Source: Acidimicrobiaceae bacterium (GTDB taxonomy: Bacteria; Actinomycetota; Acidimicrobiia; Acidimicrobiales; UBA8190). Taken from it: a DNA stretch of 64,000 bases. The notes under the pieces were generated by a model that saw only the letters and a list, made by a program, of their open reading frames with translations, had not been told where the DNA came from and made no database searches. The stretch spans positions 29,273-93,272 of the forward strand of contig PLZB01000081.1 in NCBI GenBank assembly GCA_003151955.1, written 5' to 3'. Position 1 is the stretch's first letter. Every line of letters starts with the position of its first letter. The position numbers and the translations under genes are program-made. This document shows positions 63,919-64,000 of the stretch, in pieces.

Positions 63919-64000
63919 CCAATGATGGTGTTTGAGGCTTCTGGGGGTCCGCCGCCGTTTGGCTGGTCCTCGGTAGCCTGACTTCCGCAGAATGTAGACA

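Overview
The window is very GC-rich, almost fully coding DNA with short operons, 1- and 4-base gene overlaps and many GTG/TTG starts. It fits a high-GC Actinomycetota chromosome, most likely the class Acidimicrobiia. The class call is inference. It rests on the GYWLVASDGG-type secreted repeat proteins, a DUF222/HNH protein, and a gcvH - FHA (GarA-like) - MerR (FtsR-like) - bifunctional nuclease block known from mycobacteria. No rRNA, tRNA, CRISPR array, phage or complete insertion sequence was recognised.

Layout. 0-3.3 kb: a HEPN-domain gene with a small partner, a membrane diguanylate cyclase and a wrecked EF-Tu (tuf) copy. 3.3-9.7 kb: a sigma factor coupled to a PASTA membrane protein, a decayed zinc-ribbon gene, divergent thioesterase/HxlR genes, a GYD protein and a methyltransferase. 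9.7-21.7 kb: an alpha/beta hydrolase coupled to a membrane metallopeptidase, a frameshifted GH26-like secreted glycosidase, then gltB-gltD coupled to a second paralogous hydrolase. 21.7-24.6 kb: thiO-thiS-thiG-thiD. 24.9-34.3 kb: a membrane protein, a frameshifted beta-propeller lipoprotein, the HNH gene, a GT-C-like membrane protein, an S9 peptidase and an AcuI-type reductase. 34.4-41.1 kb: a lipoprotein, the nuclease/hpt/ftsR-like/FHA/gcvH block and a nucleotidyltransferase-phosphomannomutase fusion. 41.1-47.1 kb: a phospholipid synthase, a large secreted repeat protein, and an MFS exporter with its MerR regulator.

47.2-51.4 kb holds the most unusual locus: five tightly packed genes encoding a TlpA/MauD-like thioredoxin, an unknown protein, a MauE-like membrane protein, an exported protein with about 26 cysteines resembling the methylamine dehydrogenase light chain but fused to GYWLVASDGG repeats, and a CcdA/DsbD-like membrane protein. 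Together they look like a maturation line for a disulfide-rich, possibly tryptophan-modified exported protein.

51.3-64 kb: a DUF1015 protein, small accessory genes, 2-oxoacid:ferredoxin oxidoreductase (korB-korA), class I aldolase, two related membrane proteins flanking a second diguanylate cyclase, and threonine aldolase.

Transcription appears to use a TANNNT -10 box placed 6-8 bases before the start codon at about ten genes, which implies many leaderless mRNAs. Three otherwise recognisable genes (tuf, the glycosidase, the propeller lipoprotein), and perhaps the sigma factor, carry frame disruptions; sequencing error cannot be excluded for the single-site ones.
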